A program made the translations under genes and the position numbers. Below the pieces are notes generated by a model. The model searched no databases. It was not told the origin of the DNA and saw only the letters and a program-made list of their open reading frames with translations. From Panopea generosa (lineage: Eukaryota; Mollusca; Bivalvia; Adapedonta; Hiatellidae), in contig CM055894.1 in assembly GCA_029582155.1 (NCBI GenBank), positions 29,443,707 to 29,507,706 on the forward strand: 64,000 nucleotides of DNA, in the 5' to 3' direction. This document shows positions 10,890 to 23,279 of the stretch, piece by piece; within the stretch, counting starts at the first letter, position 1; every line of letters begins with the position of its first letter.

Positions 10890-13800
10890 ATATAGATGAA
10901 TGTGTGCCTGACGAATACAATATCATTGGCTTGCATTTCTTGAAGAAATCTGTTCATATATAAATGTTGTATTTCTAGTTTCGACATATATGTCTTATAT
11001 GTATGTACACTGTCTAAAAACGAGTGAATATACCGAATGAAGTTTAACAAATAAGACTGTTATTGCATTATCAACAATTCGGCAGTATCATTGTTATATA
11101 ATCAAGCGGACGCTTATGTTGCATTTTGGTGTCAAAATGAAATGAATAATGAATGATCCATTTCTATGCCATATGTTTTATGATGTGGTTTCGATCAAAA
11201 CATATGTTAATAAACTAATCATACTTTTAATATTCGACTAAATCATACTTTTTATATTAGTGTAAGTACAGTTACCGAATACACAGTTGCTTTTATTACA
11301 AAAGTGATGTATTATAAATATATATGACAAAGTGATATTATTAGAACAACCTCGTACATGTAGCTTGTCTTATCGTTTAATGAAAAATAGTTATTCATCT
11401 GATATTTACATGTCAATATTTTTTTACTATTCTAACTGTAGCGCTGTCATTCTTTAAAGTGCTAAATGTAACTGAACTATTAATTTCAGTGCAAATATCT
11501 AAAGGTTACTAGCTGATACCAGTGACCTTGCACAAAATGCTGGAATTGGCAGTAGTTTAAATATAAAGCACAACTGTAATTAAATTGAATGAAAGAAATA
11601 TGACATGAACATAAGTAAAGACAAAACAACGCCTGTTATAAAGTCAAAAGCAAACAAAGTCCATAACTGCGTGATACCAGCCAATTTGGTTGCATTGCAT
11701 TTTCCCTTATTAAAACATTTGGTTATCAATTAGTAACAACACTAATGCAAACATATCCAGACAAGATGCTGTTGGAGTATTTGATGACGAATTAAGATTG
11801 TAAATACCACGACTGATTAACGGGAATATATCAGGATTTTTCCAAAATTTTAAATTGCCATTTTTTCCCAATATTCCATACCTATTTGTAGTCACTGTCA
11901 AAATAAATATATTTAAACATGCCAACATAATATATTGAAAAGAGCTTTCCTAACTTGGGCTCGAATCTGGGTTAGACAAAAATAGATTTAAAATGGCAAC
12001 ATATTTTGTGACGTACTAAATGAGTCACGTGATTTCATTTTGATTTCAACTAGATCCGATTTACAGGTTTACAGTTTGTAAAATATTTATCCTAGAAAGA
12101 GCCAGAATGGCAATGCATAGGTAAACAAACAGTATTTAAGTGCTGTCTACTTTAAGAGTTGGTATTTCGATTGTGTTTCGCTTCTGTAGATTTAACTAAT
12201 TTTACTATTCGGGTTATATTCACTAATGATAATGAGATGCTTTTTATCCATTTTTTTAAATATTTTATTTCATTTATAGCGTTATCATCATTTACTCCCT
12301 TTAAGTGTTAATTAACTTGTATTATCATATTTCATACATAATATTTGTGTTCATGTGTATACTTACGTTGCTGCTTTGTCATTTTTCTTGTAATTATACT
12401 TTATGTTGCCGACTTACCGATAAACTTGAGTTGATTTTTTTTTCTTCTTATTTTTAAAATTATTCTTCTAGTACACCGTATGTAAACTATCTATATCTTC
12501 AGTTCGCTCAATGTATTGCATGTTGCGTTTCTCATCATTCATATCACATATTTTAGGTATAAAATTATCCATGACACATAATTTAAATAGGCAATCTGGT
12601 AATAATGTCTGATATACTATATATATCTGGTTTGTATGTTTACTGTATTACTCGATTGATTTTATGATTCACTAAACTATTAAAAGGACTTGGTACCGTA
12701 TTCTTATTGTACTGCTTTTTTTGTGAATTATTAGCATTTGTCAATGAATTTTGATTAGTAAACTATTTAGAACAGTGAAATAAACACAACAATTATTGTT
12801 GTCAATCATTAACATTAATAAATATTTTAGTGAAATATCAATTACACTTCACTCTCTATACTGAAACAACCGTGATAGCTGGTCATTGCTTTTATTGAAT
12901 AAAGTTAACAGCATATAGTATCTAGCATATTCGATTTGATACATTTTCCTTAATTTAACTTGCTATTCAGACGTAGACTTTGCCTATAATTGGAAAAACA
13001 GACTTTTGGGACTTTTCCCGTGCTGTATATATATATTTAGTATAAGTTTTTATCAATAACTGACTACATAATAATGTATTTAGTTTGCACACTACCTTAT
13101 ACCTTATTTTAGAAGAAAAATACATGTACACGTTTTTTCAATATTCATGTTATTTATATAATCATTGTGTTTTCTTTTTAAAAAAAATCACTGTATCTAA
13201 TAACTTTATGACTGGTGATAAATCTAAATCAAGAAGATCTGCATAATATAATCTTTAACGACGTCCTTTTTTATCTTTGTTTTAATACTTTTGTAGAACA
13301 ATATTGTAAATAAATAATGTTATTTAAACGAATTTACCGTGACTGATATTCGGCTTTCATGATATCATGCACATATTTGAGGGATAAGGTTTTGTATACA
13401 GATAGATAGACCATTTATAATAAGGCAAAATGATCAATTTGATTACTTTTATACAAATTTTGGCTGTTAGTGTATTACATATGATGTGAATATCAATATT
13501 GATCGAGGTGATCTACATCCATACTGGCATAGTACATAACGCAGGTATGGCGCCAACGGTTAAGGGTGTCGTTATACAGCCGACGAATACTATGTCTTAC
13601 GTCGTATATGCCATTGAACAATAAATCTATAAAATGTAAATACATGTAGTTCAATAAAAACTGGGTGAAACATGGAAAAACCTGCTGGTCTGTCTTTCTT
13701 TAAAAACATCTTTGTTAAGTACTGTTTAAATTGTTAAGCGAGTTACTTCCCTTAGACCGTTGTTAGCGAATTTACGGCAAAAGAAGTGTCGACATTGTAC

Positions 13801-14213
13801 AGAGAAATTCACCTCGAGAACTCTTCTGTAAAACAAAAACGTTTGATGTTCCGACGTGAGGATTTTACGTTTGTGTTCCACAGATAATCTTTAAAATCGC
13901 GTAGCTACACAATGGATGTTACTTAAATAGTTATATTATTGTAAAATAATGACTCTAATGTATAATGTAAACTCTATGTTTGTCATAATTTAACTGAAAC
14001 ATACGAGATTATTGAAATGGCTTCGTACTAGAATGTATTCGAAATCGTAGTGTATTTTTATGTAATAGGTTTCATACTCAAATAGCTAATTGTTCTTATT
14101 GCGTTTTCTTTAAGCGTTGTACCAGGTTCACTACCATCACATCACTTGAATAAAGCATTGAAAGTTCAACCATGTGTTGTGTGTGATATCAGTTACGCCA
14201 TTTTTATACCAGA
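10890..14213. other. AT-rich intergenic sequence
   Basis: No gene is recognised. The segment near 11940-12010 shares words (for example 'gcaacatattttgtgac') with 21560-21635 and may be an old dispersed repeat. The remainder is low-complexity AT-rich DNA. Confidence 0.45.
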
Positions 14214-14332
14214 CAGACTTACCTATAAATACATCCTTATTCACCGAGCTATACAGACTTGCCTATAAATACATCCTTATTCACCGAGCTATACAGACTT
14301 ACCTATTAATACATCCTTATTCACCGAACTAT
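14214..14332. repeat. 40-bp tandem repeat, three copies
   Basis: The units begin with 'cagactt' at 14214, 14254 and 14294 and contain 'aatacatccttattcaccga'. They differ at only a few positions. No coding role is evident. Confidence 0.93.
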
Positions 14333-14929
14333 GTATAAGCATGCTCATCATTGGTCGTTATTAGTTTGCTTTGCACACATTCCAACCAAACGTTGTCACC
14401 CAAACACATATCATGGACTATTTATGTTTTCATTCATAGTCGAAAATATAAAAAGCTTCGAAGTTCTTTGTTCTAATCAATATAAACATTAACAACGTAC
14501 ATTTAGAAATAAACCCACTACAAATAGTATTAACTATCACAGTTTCTGATTAAAGCGCTAACGAAAATGTTTGGTATGTATTTAAATATTTTATTTCTCA
14601 TTATACGCATGCATACATGTACATAGCAACACATTGTTCATAATATAATAGAAACAGATTAGTGTGCGTGTTGTATATAGGCTCGCAAATATTAACAAAT
14701 ATATTCAGACTCTGTTTTATATATTCTAGCAATAAACATTGAAACTGTTCACAATAATGAACTTTCTTTATAAATGTTAAAGGGTACCGCATGTCAGAAT
14801 ATAAATGTATATTTATCGTTAAATAGACATGTAAAAATAACACATTTTAATTGAACGAAATTTATCAAATGAGAAAAATGATATTAAATAATTTTATTAT
14901 CATGATTTCAAGCGTTTTCTTAATATTAT

Positions 14930-15010
14930 AGGCGCCGCCCTTTTATAGCTCTTTTATGTTGGAGGTATTCGGTGACGTCATAGCAGCACTTCCGTTCTAG
15001 TTCTCGTGCA
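14930..15010 (+). promoter_or_regulatory. Promoter-like edge upstream of the THAP/transposase gene
   Basis: This contains a GC-rich 'ggcgccgccc', a CRE core (tgacgtca, near 14972) and an ETS-type 'acttccg' (near 14989), about 250 bp upstream of the THAP coding start. The stretch from about 14959 resembles the reverse complement of 23285-23330 (atgttgga ... acgtcatagcagcacttccg against atattgga ... gcgtcacaactgcacttccg). The two may be terminal inverted repeats of one element, or only two promoters with similar sites. Confidence 0.45.
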
Positions 15011-15263
15011 AATTATATTGTGTCGTTAGTGACTGCTCTCAACTGAAACTCTTATGTATATACACTAGTTTGCGTAAACAGTTAATAGATAGATATACAT
15101 TGCATTAGTAAAAATCAAAGGAAGACATTTAAACGCGATAAAGATTCTGAATTGAAGGGTTCACCCATAAACATTGTTTTTTTCAGCGGAATAAATGGGT
15201 GGAGTTATGCGATATGTTTTGTGGGCAACGTTGTGTTTAGTTTTCCTAGTATGTGATTTCACA

Positions 15264-15637
15264 ATGTCTCAGTGTCAAGTTTTTGGTTGTACTAATAAGT
15301 CTGGAAAAGACATAAAAATTTTGTTTATAATACCGGACCCGGAAAAATTTAAGGATAGTAGAAAACTGTGCAAAAAATGGATCGAAATCATCAAAAATGG
15401 AAAACTACGTTTTGAAACATTCAAGGCATCTAAATCTTTAGTTGTTTGTGAGGATCACTTTACAAAGGATTGTTTTAGTGGTTGTTTTGCTATTTCTGTG
15501 GCAGAGTCACTTGACTTTAAGCACAAGAGAAAAACATGCCAAAAAGCTCTGCCGACCATCATTACTACTCTCCAGAAAGGAGGAAGTGTCAGAATGTCCA
15601 CCGTCAAACTGTTAGAAAAAAGACGCAAATTACACAG
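15264..15637 (+). CDS. THAP-type zinc-finger exon, probable N-terminus of a Kolobok-like transposase
   Basis: The protein starts MSQCQVFGC and continues with a THAP-length spacing to VVCEDHF, giving the C2CH zinc ligands of a THAP DNA-binding domain (first ~80 residues). After this comes a basic segment, and the exon ends at a donor (acacag|gtatta, after 15637). The ATG at 15264 is preferred because the zinc finger follows at once. The in-frame upstream ATG at 15195 would add a hydrophobic leader unsuited to a nuclear protein. THAP fingers are found in host factors and at the N-terminus of P and Kolobok transposases. The DDE-type sequence at 20.2-21.4 kb on the same strand favours the latter. 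Phase 2 at the donor does not join cleanly to 19128, so an exon may be missing. Confidence 0.72.
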
Positions 15638-15809
15638 GTATTATTTTTTAATATTTAGATGATCTTTAACTGACATGCGAGAAGTTTATCATTTATTATT
15701 GCCCATGATGTGTATCCTCGATTTACAGTCAAAACAGCCCCAGACCAAAACAATAATTGACCATGTTGACATTGAATCTTGATAATAATTGAACCTTTGT
15801 GTTTGCTTG

Positions 15810-15870
15810 CTCGCGCATGAGTGATACCGCCATGATGGCGGCCATTTGAACTGGTGACGTCACGCACAAA
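15810..15870. promoter_or_regulatory. YY1/CRE promoter-like cluster inside the THAP gene intron
   Basis: This contains 'gccatgatggcggccat' (YY1-like on both strands) and a full CRE palindrome 'tgacgtca' at about 15853-15860, followed by 'cctatata'. No coding start can be assigned to it. Confidence 0.35.
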
Positions 15871-16287
15871 ACGCCTATATACTTTGGGGTAGGACCTAAG
15901 ATTGCAGAATGAAGCGTACCAATGCCTTGCCGTACCACTACCCAAGCATACAATTTCTGATGATTTCAGGACGAAGATTACTATATATAACATATATATA
16001 TACTAAGTGTATATTATCCAGTGGGAAGCTCTTTAAAATGTGCTAATAACACGTAATAGCTCAACTGATTTCTAAAAATTTAATTTGTAATCGTATATTC
16101 TCTTCCAAAATATTGCGAAATTAATAAAGCAAACTTTCACAATGTTTTAATTGCATGCTGATAAAACAGGTGCAATAATCCAATAAACACTAAAAAGAAG
16201 AGGTTAACGCAAAACATAAAATATGAAAACGACATGGTATCTAAAATTTGTTATTAAAATTAAAAAAAAGCCATTTAATTGAGATAG

Positions 16288-16530
16288 GTTCGATTAGCTC
16301 AGTCAGTTACGTGTCTGATTATCAATCCAGGTGTAGCGAGTTCGAATCCCCACCAGGCAACAGTCTCTGTGGTGATTGACATACAACATTGTGTCTCATT
16401 ATCATTTGTCTCTCACCGCTAATTCAAGTGGGAAAGTTATCAGTTACTTGCGGTTATGGGGTGTGCTCGAGTACTGGTTAACTTTTCAGTGTACAAGGAA
16501 ACAGTGATTAGGTTAACTGAACATTTGTAT
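16288..16530 (+). mobile_element. tRNA-derived SINE (family 1), + strand
   Basis: The head has A-box-like 'ttagctcagtcagttacg' and B-box 'gagttcgaatccc' in tRNA spacing. It is followed by a body with 'gtctctgtggtgattgac', 'catttgtctctcaccgc', 'aattcaagtgg' and 'cagttacttgcgg ... gtgctcgagtactgg'. The same body occurs in reverse at 22650-22840 and 27850-28022, so this is a family and not a tRNA gene. Confidence 0.85.
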
Positions 16531-17649
16531 TAAGCCCACGATGGCAAAAAAAAAGGACGCTAAATATTCAGTCAACCATAAATTGTTCATAAACTCATTT
16601 TATTAATTTTATAATCAATAGGCAATTAAGTTTATTGATATATGGCTTGTCACAGTTAGCTAGGTCATTATTCTTGAACTACCTCTACTTCGTAATGAAA
16701 AAAAGATAAATTAAAACCTTTGTTCCTTTATTAATTCATAAATATATGAAAATATACGTTTGTTTTCCTTCTTATGCTTTGCTATTGTATGTTATTCAAA
16801 AGCAGAGTTTTTTTTACTGTTAAAATTGTGTACTGGTATATAATTTATGAAAATATACATATAATCATAATACATATTTTTTTTACTTGTAAGTTTGCAT
16901 TGATATTGAACCCCTAATTAACTGAAAATGTTTAAATTAGTAATAAGCCATAATACTATGTGATATTACATCTTGTCATAAACCCTGGGGTCATAAAACC
17001 TTTATGCTAATTATGGTACAATATGCACACTGTGGCAGGGTATTTCTCATTACCACATGGTGTGAATGTGGTGTTGGTGAATTATGAAAACTCAGCATGG
17101 TGCCAGTAAATGGACAGTAACATACACTTTGTGCAATATGCCATTAGACATTATATTCCATATGACACTCCCTATAAGGAAAAACATTCATATATGTCCA
17201 GGGAACTGGTAGAATAGATAATCATCATATATCAAATTGGGTAGTAACACAATTCGAATAAACAAACTGACAGTGCCAGTTATGTAAAACAACAACAAAA
17301 AAACTCATCCATGCTTCATCTAATTTTACTAAAAAGGGTATGAAATCAAAATTTTATTAGCCATTTCTCATTGTGCAACAATGGCCGCACCAGCTAAACA
17401 CGATAAGAAAAGAGATATAAAATTATTTCTTATTCTCTCTTAGGCAGATATATGTAACAGACCATTTTCCCTTTAATTCCTTTCCTGGTCTAAATAGATT
17501 TTTTTTGATAATTTATTGACTGAGTAGCAAACAGTATATGCCTTGATAGTACAGAATAACCGTGCTCACCTGGATCTACATCAAAACTGACCGCAAAAAT
17601 TACTTTTTTTCTTTATTAAGCTAAGTGTAATTATACTATTTTAAAATTC

Positions 17650-17800
17650 AATTATCAATGTCAGGCTACATGATAAGATGTCAGACTCGTGATTCATGGG
17701 TTTCGGGTTTGATCTCTGGTTCATGATCGGTGTGACTGTTATCATCTTTTTGGGTTAAAGCTTCGTAAGACATTGCTGTGTTTCTCTATTATTTTGTACT
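17650..17800 (+). mobile_element. tRNA-like SINE fragment
   Basis: A B-box-like 'gggtttcgggtttgatctc' (near 17698) is preceded by a tRNA-like 'gtcagactcgtgattcat' and followed by a non-tRNA body. It is degraded and the family is not assigned. Confidence 0.4.
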
Positions 17801-17829
17801 CATATTATGAAAGTGTATGGAAATTATAC

Positions 17830-18090
17830 AAAGAATAACATTTTGCACTAGGTCTGAAAATGATATTACACTTTTTGAAAACAACAATGTCACTGTGTCT
17901 GAAATTTACAATACTGTATTAAAATGTCTGAAACTTGTTAACACCATGATATATAATCACTGTTTTTGAATAAGATATACATTTCCACTGTATCTGATAA
18001 TTATAATATTGTGTCTGATAATGTAAATGTCTAAATCAGTATAGTAATATACTAGCAAATGTGTCAGACACTATGTCTGAGAATGCCTTG
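17830..18090. repeat. Degenerate 'tgtctga' repeat
   Basis: The word tgtctga/tatctga and its reverse complement recur at irregular 30-60 bp spacing. This may be a decayed minisatellite; no coding role is seen. Confidence 0.35.
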
Positions 18091-18654
18091 CTCCAAAACT
18101 ATTTCCCTTTGCCCCTATGAAGAAACTGACAATCATTACGTGCACTGAAAACTGGGAGTTCAGTAGTTTTTTAGGATCACTTTTTATTTTGTTGGTCTAT
18201 TTATAGACTTTAAGTCTTATCTATGCACATTATTCATGTTGTTTATTACAGTTATTCTAATACAGTCTTTCTTTATGTTATTGTGTTAGTAATACTAGGT
18301 TTCCTAGTATCACATTACAAGCCAAACGAACTAAAAATAACATTTTTGATTGTTATTGATTATTTAATTTCACAATCGAAAATCGAATTTGATGAGTATT
18401 TTCAATAAGCTATTCATCTATTTGATAAATCGTTAAATCGCTACAATTCCGACTGAAATTGTTATTTTAATGATTTTTTAGAATCCCTATGGCTGAAAAT
18501 AAAAAGTTTACCCCTGGCATGTGCTCTTTTATGTTTTACGACACATTTATCTACATATTGTCTTTTGAATCATGAATTATGAAAGAGTTTTTTTTTGGTT
18601 TAAACTTATTTATTTTACATCAATTGTGAAACAAGTTCTTACAACTTAAACAAA

Positions 18655-18806
18655 TCACGCTCGAAGTCTTCCTGAGTTAAAACCAGTACAAGCATATGCG
18701 GAAAAAGTGTCTTGCTCAAGGACATCGCACATAGCCATGGCGGTGGATCGAACCCACGACCCTCTGATCATAGGTTCGGTGCTCTATCGCTTGACCACGC
18801 GCTCCA
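18655..18806 (-). mobile_element. tRNA-derived SINE (family 2), - strand
   Basis: On the - strand the head reads 'gtggtcaagcgatagagca' (A box) and 'gggttcgatccaccgcc' (B box), then 'tgtccttgagcaagacactt'. The last is a core widely shared by animal SINEs. It ends in a degraded body near 18655. Confidence 0.8.
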
Positions 18807-18863
18807 CACTAGGTTTAATTGCTTGGATTTTTTTTTGCGATAAAAATGTATTATCTTCACAAG

Positions 18864-19015
18864 CGTAATATATTATTTATACGCACTACGAAATAATGGG
18901 AACCCAGTTCTAGTTTGGTCCATGTAATATTTGTCCAGGATCCGCTATCGCGTGTACACTGTCGCACAAGCTAATGCGTCTCGAATCATTTGCTCTGCAA
19001 TATTAAGAGGCTACC
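18864..19015 (+). repeat. Dispersed repeat, copy 1 of 2
   Basis: This resembles 50575-50745. Shared words include 'atattatttatacgcact', the 'gcgcgata/cgctatcgcg ... atcgcac' region and a terminal 'caatattaagagg.tacca'. The nature is unknown; it could be a MITE or a gene fragment. Confidence 0.6.
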
Positions 19016-19127
19016 AAAAAAAAATACTCCTAATATCCTTGAGGTGACTATCAGATGTATCTACAATTTGTTGTTTTTGTGTCATTAAGAGTTATTTTGA
19101 CTCTACAAAAATATTAATTTTTTACAG

Positions 19128-19289
19128 TTGAAAGAGAGACTTACAAATGACAGAGGAAAGACTTCCAGTAAAGAAAATGAGATCCACTTATGTACTGATG
19201 ATACACTGGAAGACACAATCTTATACTGTGAGGAGGATCCAGTTACACCTAACATCATAGATTATTTTTCAATAATTGAGAATGAACAA
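19128..19289 (+). CDS. Probable middle exon of the THAP/transposase gene
   Basis: The exon lies between a good acceptor (aattttttacag, ending 19127) and a donor (gtatgt, from 19290). It is 162 nt, open in phase 0, encoding an acidic linker (KERLTNDRGKTSSKENEIH ... YCEEDPVTPNII). Such low-complexity acidic linkers are usual between a THAP finger and a catalytic domain, but nothing specific identifies it. The following exon at about 19927 also opens in phase 0. Confidence 0.45.
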
Positions 19290-19926
19290 GTATGTATTAG
19301 AAAAACAGTTTTCGCACTTTAAATCTTTCGTGTGCCAGAACTGTACAAAAAAACAAAAATACTCGCTGTCGATAATATGAGAATCATAAAAATTCATAAA
19401 AAATACAAATTATTATCCTGATAAAAACTAATGAAAATTTCCCAAATCAGTGAAACAATCTATGTTAAGATATATCGATCAGGGACAGTGTTTTTTTTTT
19501 ACTTTTAGTGGAAGTCATAAGTATATATATTTAAAACAGTGAACAGGTCAGTATTTCAGGAATGGGGACAAACTTTGCCGAGTATTTGGGGTAAAAAACA
19601 CTGAGCAAATTGGCTTGTTCTTTTTAATACTGTGATCATACCATGTGCAGTGTATTCATGGCTAAATACACTCTTGTAAAATGTGCTTATTAGTTTTTGG
19701 CTTCCCTCCATAAATTATTTTATTGTTTTGCTATCAAATAACTAGGTATATCAAAGTATTACAATATTTATTACACTTAATACTGTTACCTATATATATG
19801 ACACGGTACCTCTAAATCGCTGGCAAGTCATTACTTTAAAAAATATTTTCTTTGAAATTATAATTGTTTATAAATTGTATGAAAGTCTTTTTTCAACGTA
19901 ATAAATGTATGCTTTTCTTATCTCAG

Positions 19927-20160
19927 GAACATACACCCATAGTAGTGGATATAGAGACAGACATAACTGCTACACACTACATTGTGGCCACGCATGCATA
20001 TTATGCAATGAGAATGAGACCAGCTCAATCATACAATAGGACCATGCTTCTGTGAATGAGAGAAAGACTATGGTGACAGTATCGACTCAAACTTGCGAAG
20101 CTGATATAGATACATGAGCAATAGAATTAACAGACAGTAAACTGTGTTCAATTCCTAAGC
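19927..20160 (+). pseudogene. Degraded exon of the THAP/transposase gene
   Basis: After an acceptor (ttcttatctcag, ending 19926) phase 0 is open for 42 codons and then stops. A second frame gives CGHACILCNENETSS, a stop, and then KTMVTVSTQTCEADIDT and another stop. The frame switch and stops indicate decay of a linker region. Confidence 0.4.
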
Positions 20161-21428
20161 GAACTGCTTTATATTTCCCCAAGAGGTATGCGTAAGTTTA
20201 GGAGAATCTGATCTTGTTAATCTTGCCGATTTGAGTGCATCCTTTAGAGACGATTCTGGTGACATTACTTTCCAATCAATAAACAGTGATTTTGAAACTG
20301 ACTGAGACGGATTTAGTCGAGAACAAACAAAATACCATTGTGGAACATAAGTATATTGTGTTTGAAGCCTGTCTTCGTGAACTATTTGTAAGACTTAGGT
20401 GCTCAGAGGCTACTTATAGTAGTCCTGTTGATCCTGATGACATAGAATTCAACCGATCAGAGGGTAGTCTGTTGAAAACCACACTTTTCTGTACCAGTTG
20501 ACATACAATTATGAAATGGTCATCACAGCCTATGCTTGGGAAAATGCCAGCTGGTAATCTTCTACTCAGTGCAGCCGTTATATTCAGTGTACAGACATAT
20601 ACCAGAATCGCACACTTCTTTAAGTTGACAAACTTGAATTTCTTGTCTCACACAACATATAACAGAATTCAACGCAAGCAGCTTATGCCAGTGTCAAGAC
20701 TCCAAGATAGCATATTTGAGAAAGTGAAAGCGATCAACAGACCATTAAGACTAGCAGGGGATGGCCGTTGTGATAGTCCGGGCTTTAGTGCAAAGTATCT
20801 TACATACTCTTTAATGGACTTGGAAGATGGTAATATTGTGATATTTGTGGTCATCAAAGTAACTCAAACTGGTAACTCGGGAAAAATGGAAGATTTTGGA
20901 TTCCGTCAGTGTATGGAATATCTAATCGAGAGAGGTTTCAGAATCAGTATGTTAGCTATGGACAGACATGTCCAGGTAAGGAGTGTGATATCTCTAGCAT
21001 TTATGGAAACCAATCACCAGTTTGATGTCTGGCACTTGGCGAAAAGTGTTAAAAAGAAACTTGCGGCCAAAGCAAAATATAAAGGTGCTGAGGAACTTGC
21101 TGATTGGATTAAGGCAGTCACAAAACATTTGTGGTGGTGTGCAAGTATGTGCAATGGAGACAAGGCGTGGTTAGACGAGTGCTGGGTTTCGTTAGTTAGT
21201 CATGTTTTAAACGAACATATATTTACTGGTGACCATGTAACCGAATGTCATCATGGACCCCTTGATCCCGACGTGGTAAGAAATAAGAAGTGGTTGAAGA
21301 AGAACACAAAGGAACACAGCACGCCAATAACTATTAAAAAAGAGGAACATATTGCTCCAACACCAGCACCATCAAAATTCGAACTGATCAGAAAAATGAA
21401 ATCACGATTCACGACTAATGCCTCGTAA
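20161..21428 (+). pseudogene. Kolobok-like transposase catalytic region, one in-frame stop and truncated end
   Basis: From 20286 one frame runs to 21428 with a single TGA at 20499-20501. Features in order: KYIVFEACLRELFVR, then (after the stop) WSSQPM, GNLLLSAAVIFS, the block GDGRCDSPGFSAKY (first putative catalytic Asp), MEDFGF, AMDRH (second Asp), HQFDVWHLAKSVKKKL, KHLWWC and CHHGPLD. This order is that of a THAP-associated transposase-like family I attribute to Kolobok. The usual C-terminal part, where I would expect the third acidic residue, is replaced by an unrelated tail (KEEHIAPTPAPSK) and a stop, so the protein is probably inactive. TGA falls where a Cys or Trp codon would be expected. 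Family assignment is from memory of motif order. Confidence 0.72.
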
Positions 21429-21828
21429 AACAGTGACCAATGCCTCCTTTTAAAACATATATTTATGTCATTTATGTATGTTTTTTTTCTTTTAAGATAG
21501 AATAACAGAATTGTAAAAAAATTGCCATATTAAAGGATAGATTCAAATATTCCACTTTCCCAATTTAGCCCATGGTTCTGGTTTAGGGACAAATATGTTT
21601 TCGGCTCAAAATTGCAACATATTTTGTGACTATATTAAAAAAAATCAAGTTTTAAAGTCAATAAAAAATTAGGTAGCTGCAGTTGTGAGTGTCAGTGTAG
21701 ATAGGAGCATGGCAAACATTTTATTTGTTTGGGACCGCCTTACATAATTTTCATCCTTCATACTGGTTAAGTTTATGCATTATACATATATAATGTTTGA
21801 AAAATAATCATGAGGGTCGTCAGTGTTT

Positions 21829-22000
21829 GAATGGTCTGTGGTGTTATCTCAAGATAACTTCACTGCTAAGATTGTAGGTTCAAATCCCACTTGCTCGAAA
21901 AACTTTATGTGATACAGTTTTCCAATTACTTGCAGAAGGACTGTGGTTCTACTCAGATTCATTTGATGTCTTTCTCCACCAGTAAAATTGGATATGCTTA
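21829..22000 (+). mobile_element. tRNA-derived SINE fragment
   Basis: The B box 'taggttcaaatccca' (near 21875) is preceded by a tRNA-like arm and followed by 'aattacttgcagaaggactgtggttctactcag', like other SINE bodies in the window. The head is weak, so it is an old copy. Confidence 0.55.
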
Positions 22001-22649
22001 TGTAAAAAAGTATAAATATTTTATTCATCATGTGTAATATAAAACTCTTCATATCTATCTAGTTCAGTTCAGTTTCTAGTCCATTTATGATTTTTTTGAC
22101 TGCAAATATAGCTTTGCCACTTATAATAATTATGCTGAATTCACTTTCTCATTTTATTAAAGTTGAAAGGTCACATTTCACATTTCATGGAAAAATATCA
22201 TGGATATTGCCCATAGCTGATCAAAATCCGCAGTATTCACTATCTGTTGAAGGAAATCTGTCTCTGACTCGTTCTACAACACACGCGGGTAGAACAAGTC
22301 TGTTGCCCTTTCCCAGTCATTCCCCTTTTCATCACCCAGCAAACGAATTGTCTGTATGCAGTTAGACGGGACTGACTGGAAACAAATATGACATATATTA
22401 TTATTGTATTATAGGAAAATATTTTTTAATATTTACGAAAGTATACTATAGTTTGACAATAAAAGAGACGTATATCTTTATCATGTATGTCTATTGATCA
22501 TCTATGTGCGTAAAATATTGCTCATGCTGATTGTATATGTTGATTGTTTTTATTATTGCATACATGTGTATAAAACTTCATTAAAACAAATATAAAACAC
22601 ATTTCAAGTTGTTCATTTATTCTTTTGTTCGTTTGTATGATCATTTATT
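22001..22649. other. No gene recognised
   Basis: The 92-codon open frame at 22087-22365 has no recognisable similarity or splice context. AT-rich sequence follows. Confidence 0.4.
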
Positions 22650-22840
22650 TTGGTGTTATACCAGTATTCGAGCACAACCAATCTCCGCAAGTAACTGATA
22701 ACTTTTCTACTTGAATCGGCGTTGAGAGACAAATGACAATGAGACGCAATGTCACATCTCAATTATCACGAAGATTGTGGCCAGAAAAGGATTCGAACTC
22801 CCGACCCAATGATTGGTATGCAGTCTGCCCTTAATTATTT
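22650..22840 (-). mobile_element. tRNA-derived SINE (family 1), - strand
   Basis: On the - strand it has 'gggtcgggagttcgaatcc' (B box), 'catttgtctctcaacgc', 'gattcaagtag', 'cagttacttgcggagattgg' and 'gtgctcgaatactgg', matching 16288-16530. It lies just downstream of the P2X7-like pseudogene on the same strand. Confidence 0.85.
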
Positions 22841-22859
22841 TTTAAAAATTGGGGGAAAA

Positions 22860-23204
22860 AACAACACCACGAACCATAACGTACGTGTTGCTTAATGCAT
22901 CTGGTGCTCTTCCACGACTCCCTTTATAGGCCATTATCTGTATGAAGGCAACATCGAGAACTACTGTGATACATTCTAAATCTTCTAAATTTTTAAATAG
23001 TAAGGTCTTTGCATCTGCAGCACGTATTTTCGTCAGACGAAGGCATCATTACACATTTTTCGCAACTGCAAAAATCTTTCACATGTCTAAATGACTGTAC
23101 CGTTGTCTCACCTTTTCTCTCGTTTTCTAATTCATTTAACTCTGCTTCCGAAATTCTGGTTCAAAGTTGTAGGCCACAAATTCTTCTCCGTTATTAAAAT
23201 CCAT
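22860..23204 (-). pseudogene. P2X7-like C-terminal cysteine-rich domain gene, frameshifted
   Basis: On the - strand an ATG at 23204 starts MDFNNGEEFVAYNFEP. The frame then shifts to ISEAELNELENERKG ... FCSCEKCVMMPSSDENTCC and shifts again to LEDLECITVVLDVAFIQ. The pattern C-x-C-x2-C-x2-MP-x3-E-x2-CC followed by ECIT is the cysteine-rich signature shared with the cytoplasmic C-terminus of vertebrate P2X7. In invertebrates it is common in multi-copy genes, some tied to transposons. The usual C-terminal YRQF-type part is missing after 22860, where A-rich sequence and a SINE follow. At least two frameshifts make it a pseudogene. It converges on the transposase. Confidence 0.65.
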
Positions 23205-23279
23205 TTTATTTTTCTTACGAGTACATTTGCCGGTGATTGTAATTGCACGTTTCTATATCTGCTGTAGCGTATAAATTAA

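Noticed and set aside
15195-15263. Signal peptide on the THAP protein
   Set aside because: The hydrophobic leader lies before the ATG that directly precedes the zinc finger. A secreted THAP protein is implausible.
16288-16365. tRNA gene
   Set aside because: A and B boxes are present, but the anticodon arm and acceptor pairing are poor. The head is followed by a SINE body that recurs elsewhere in the window.
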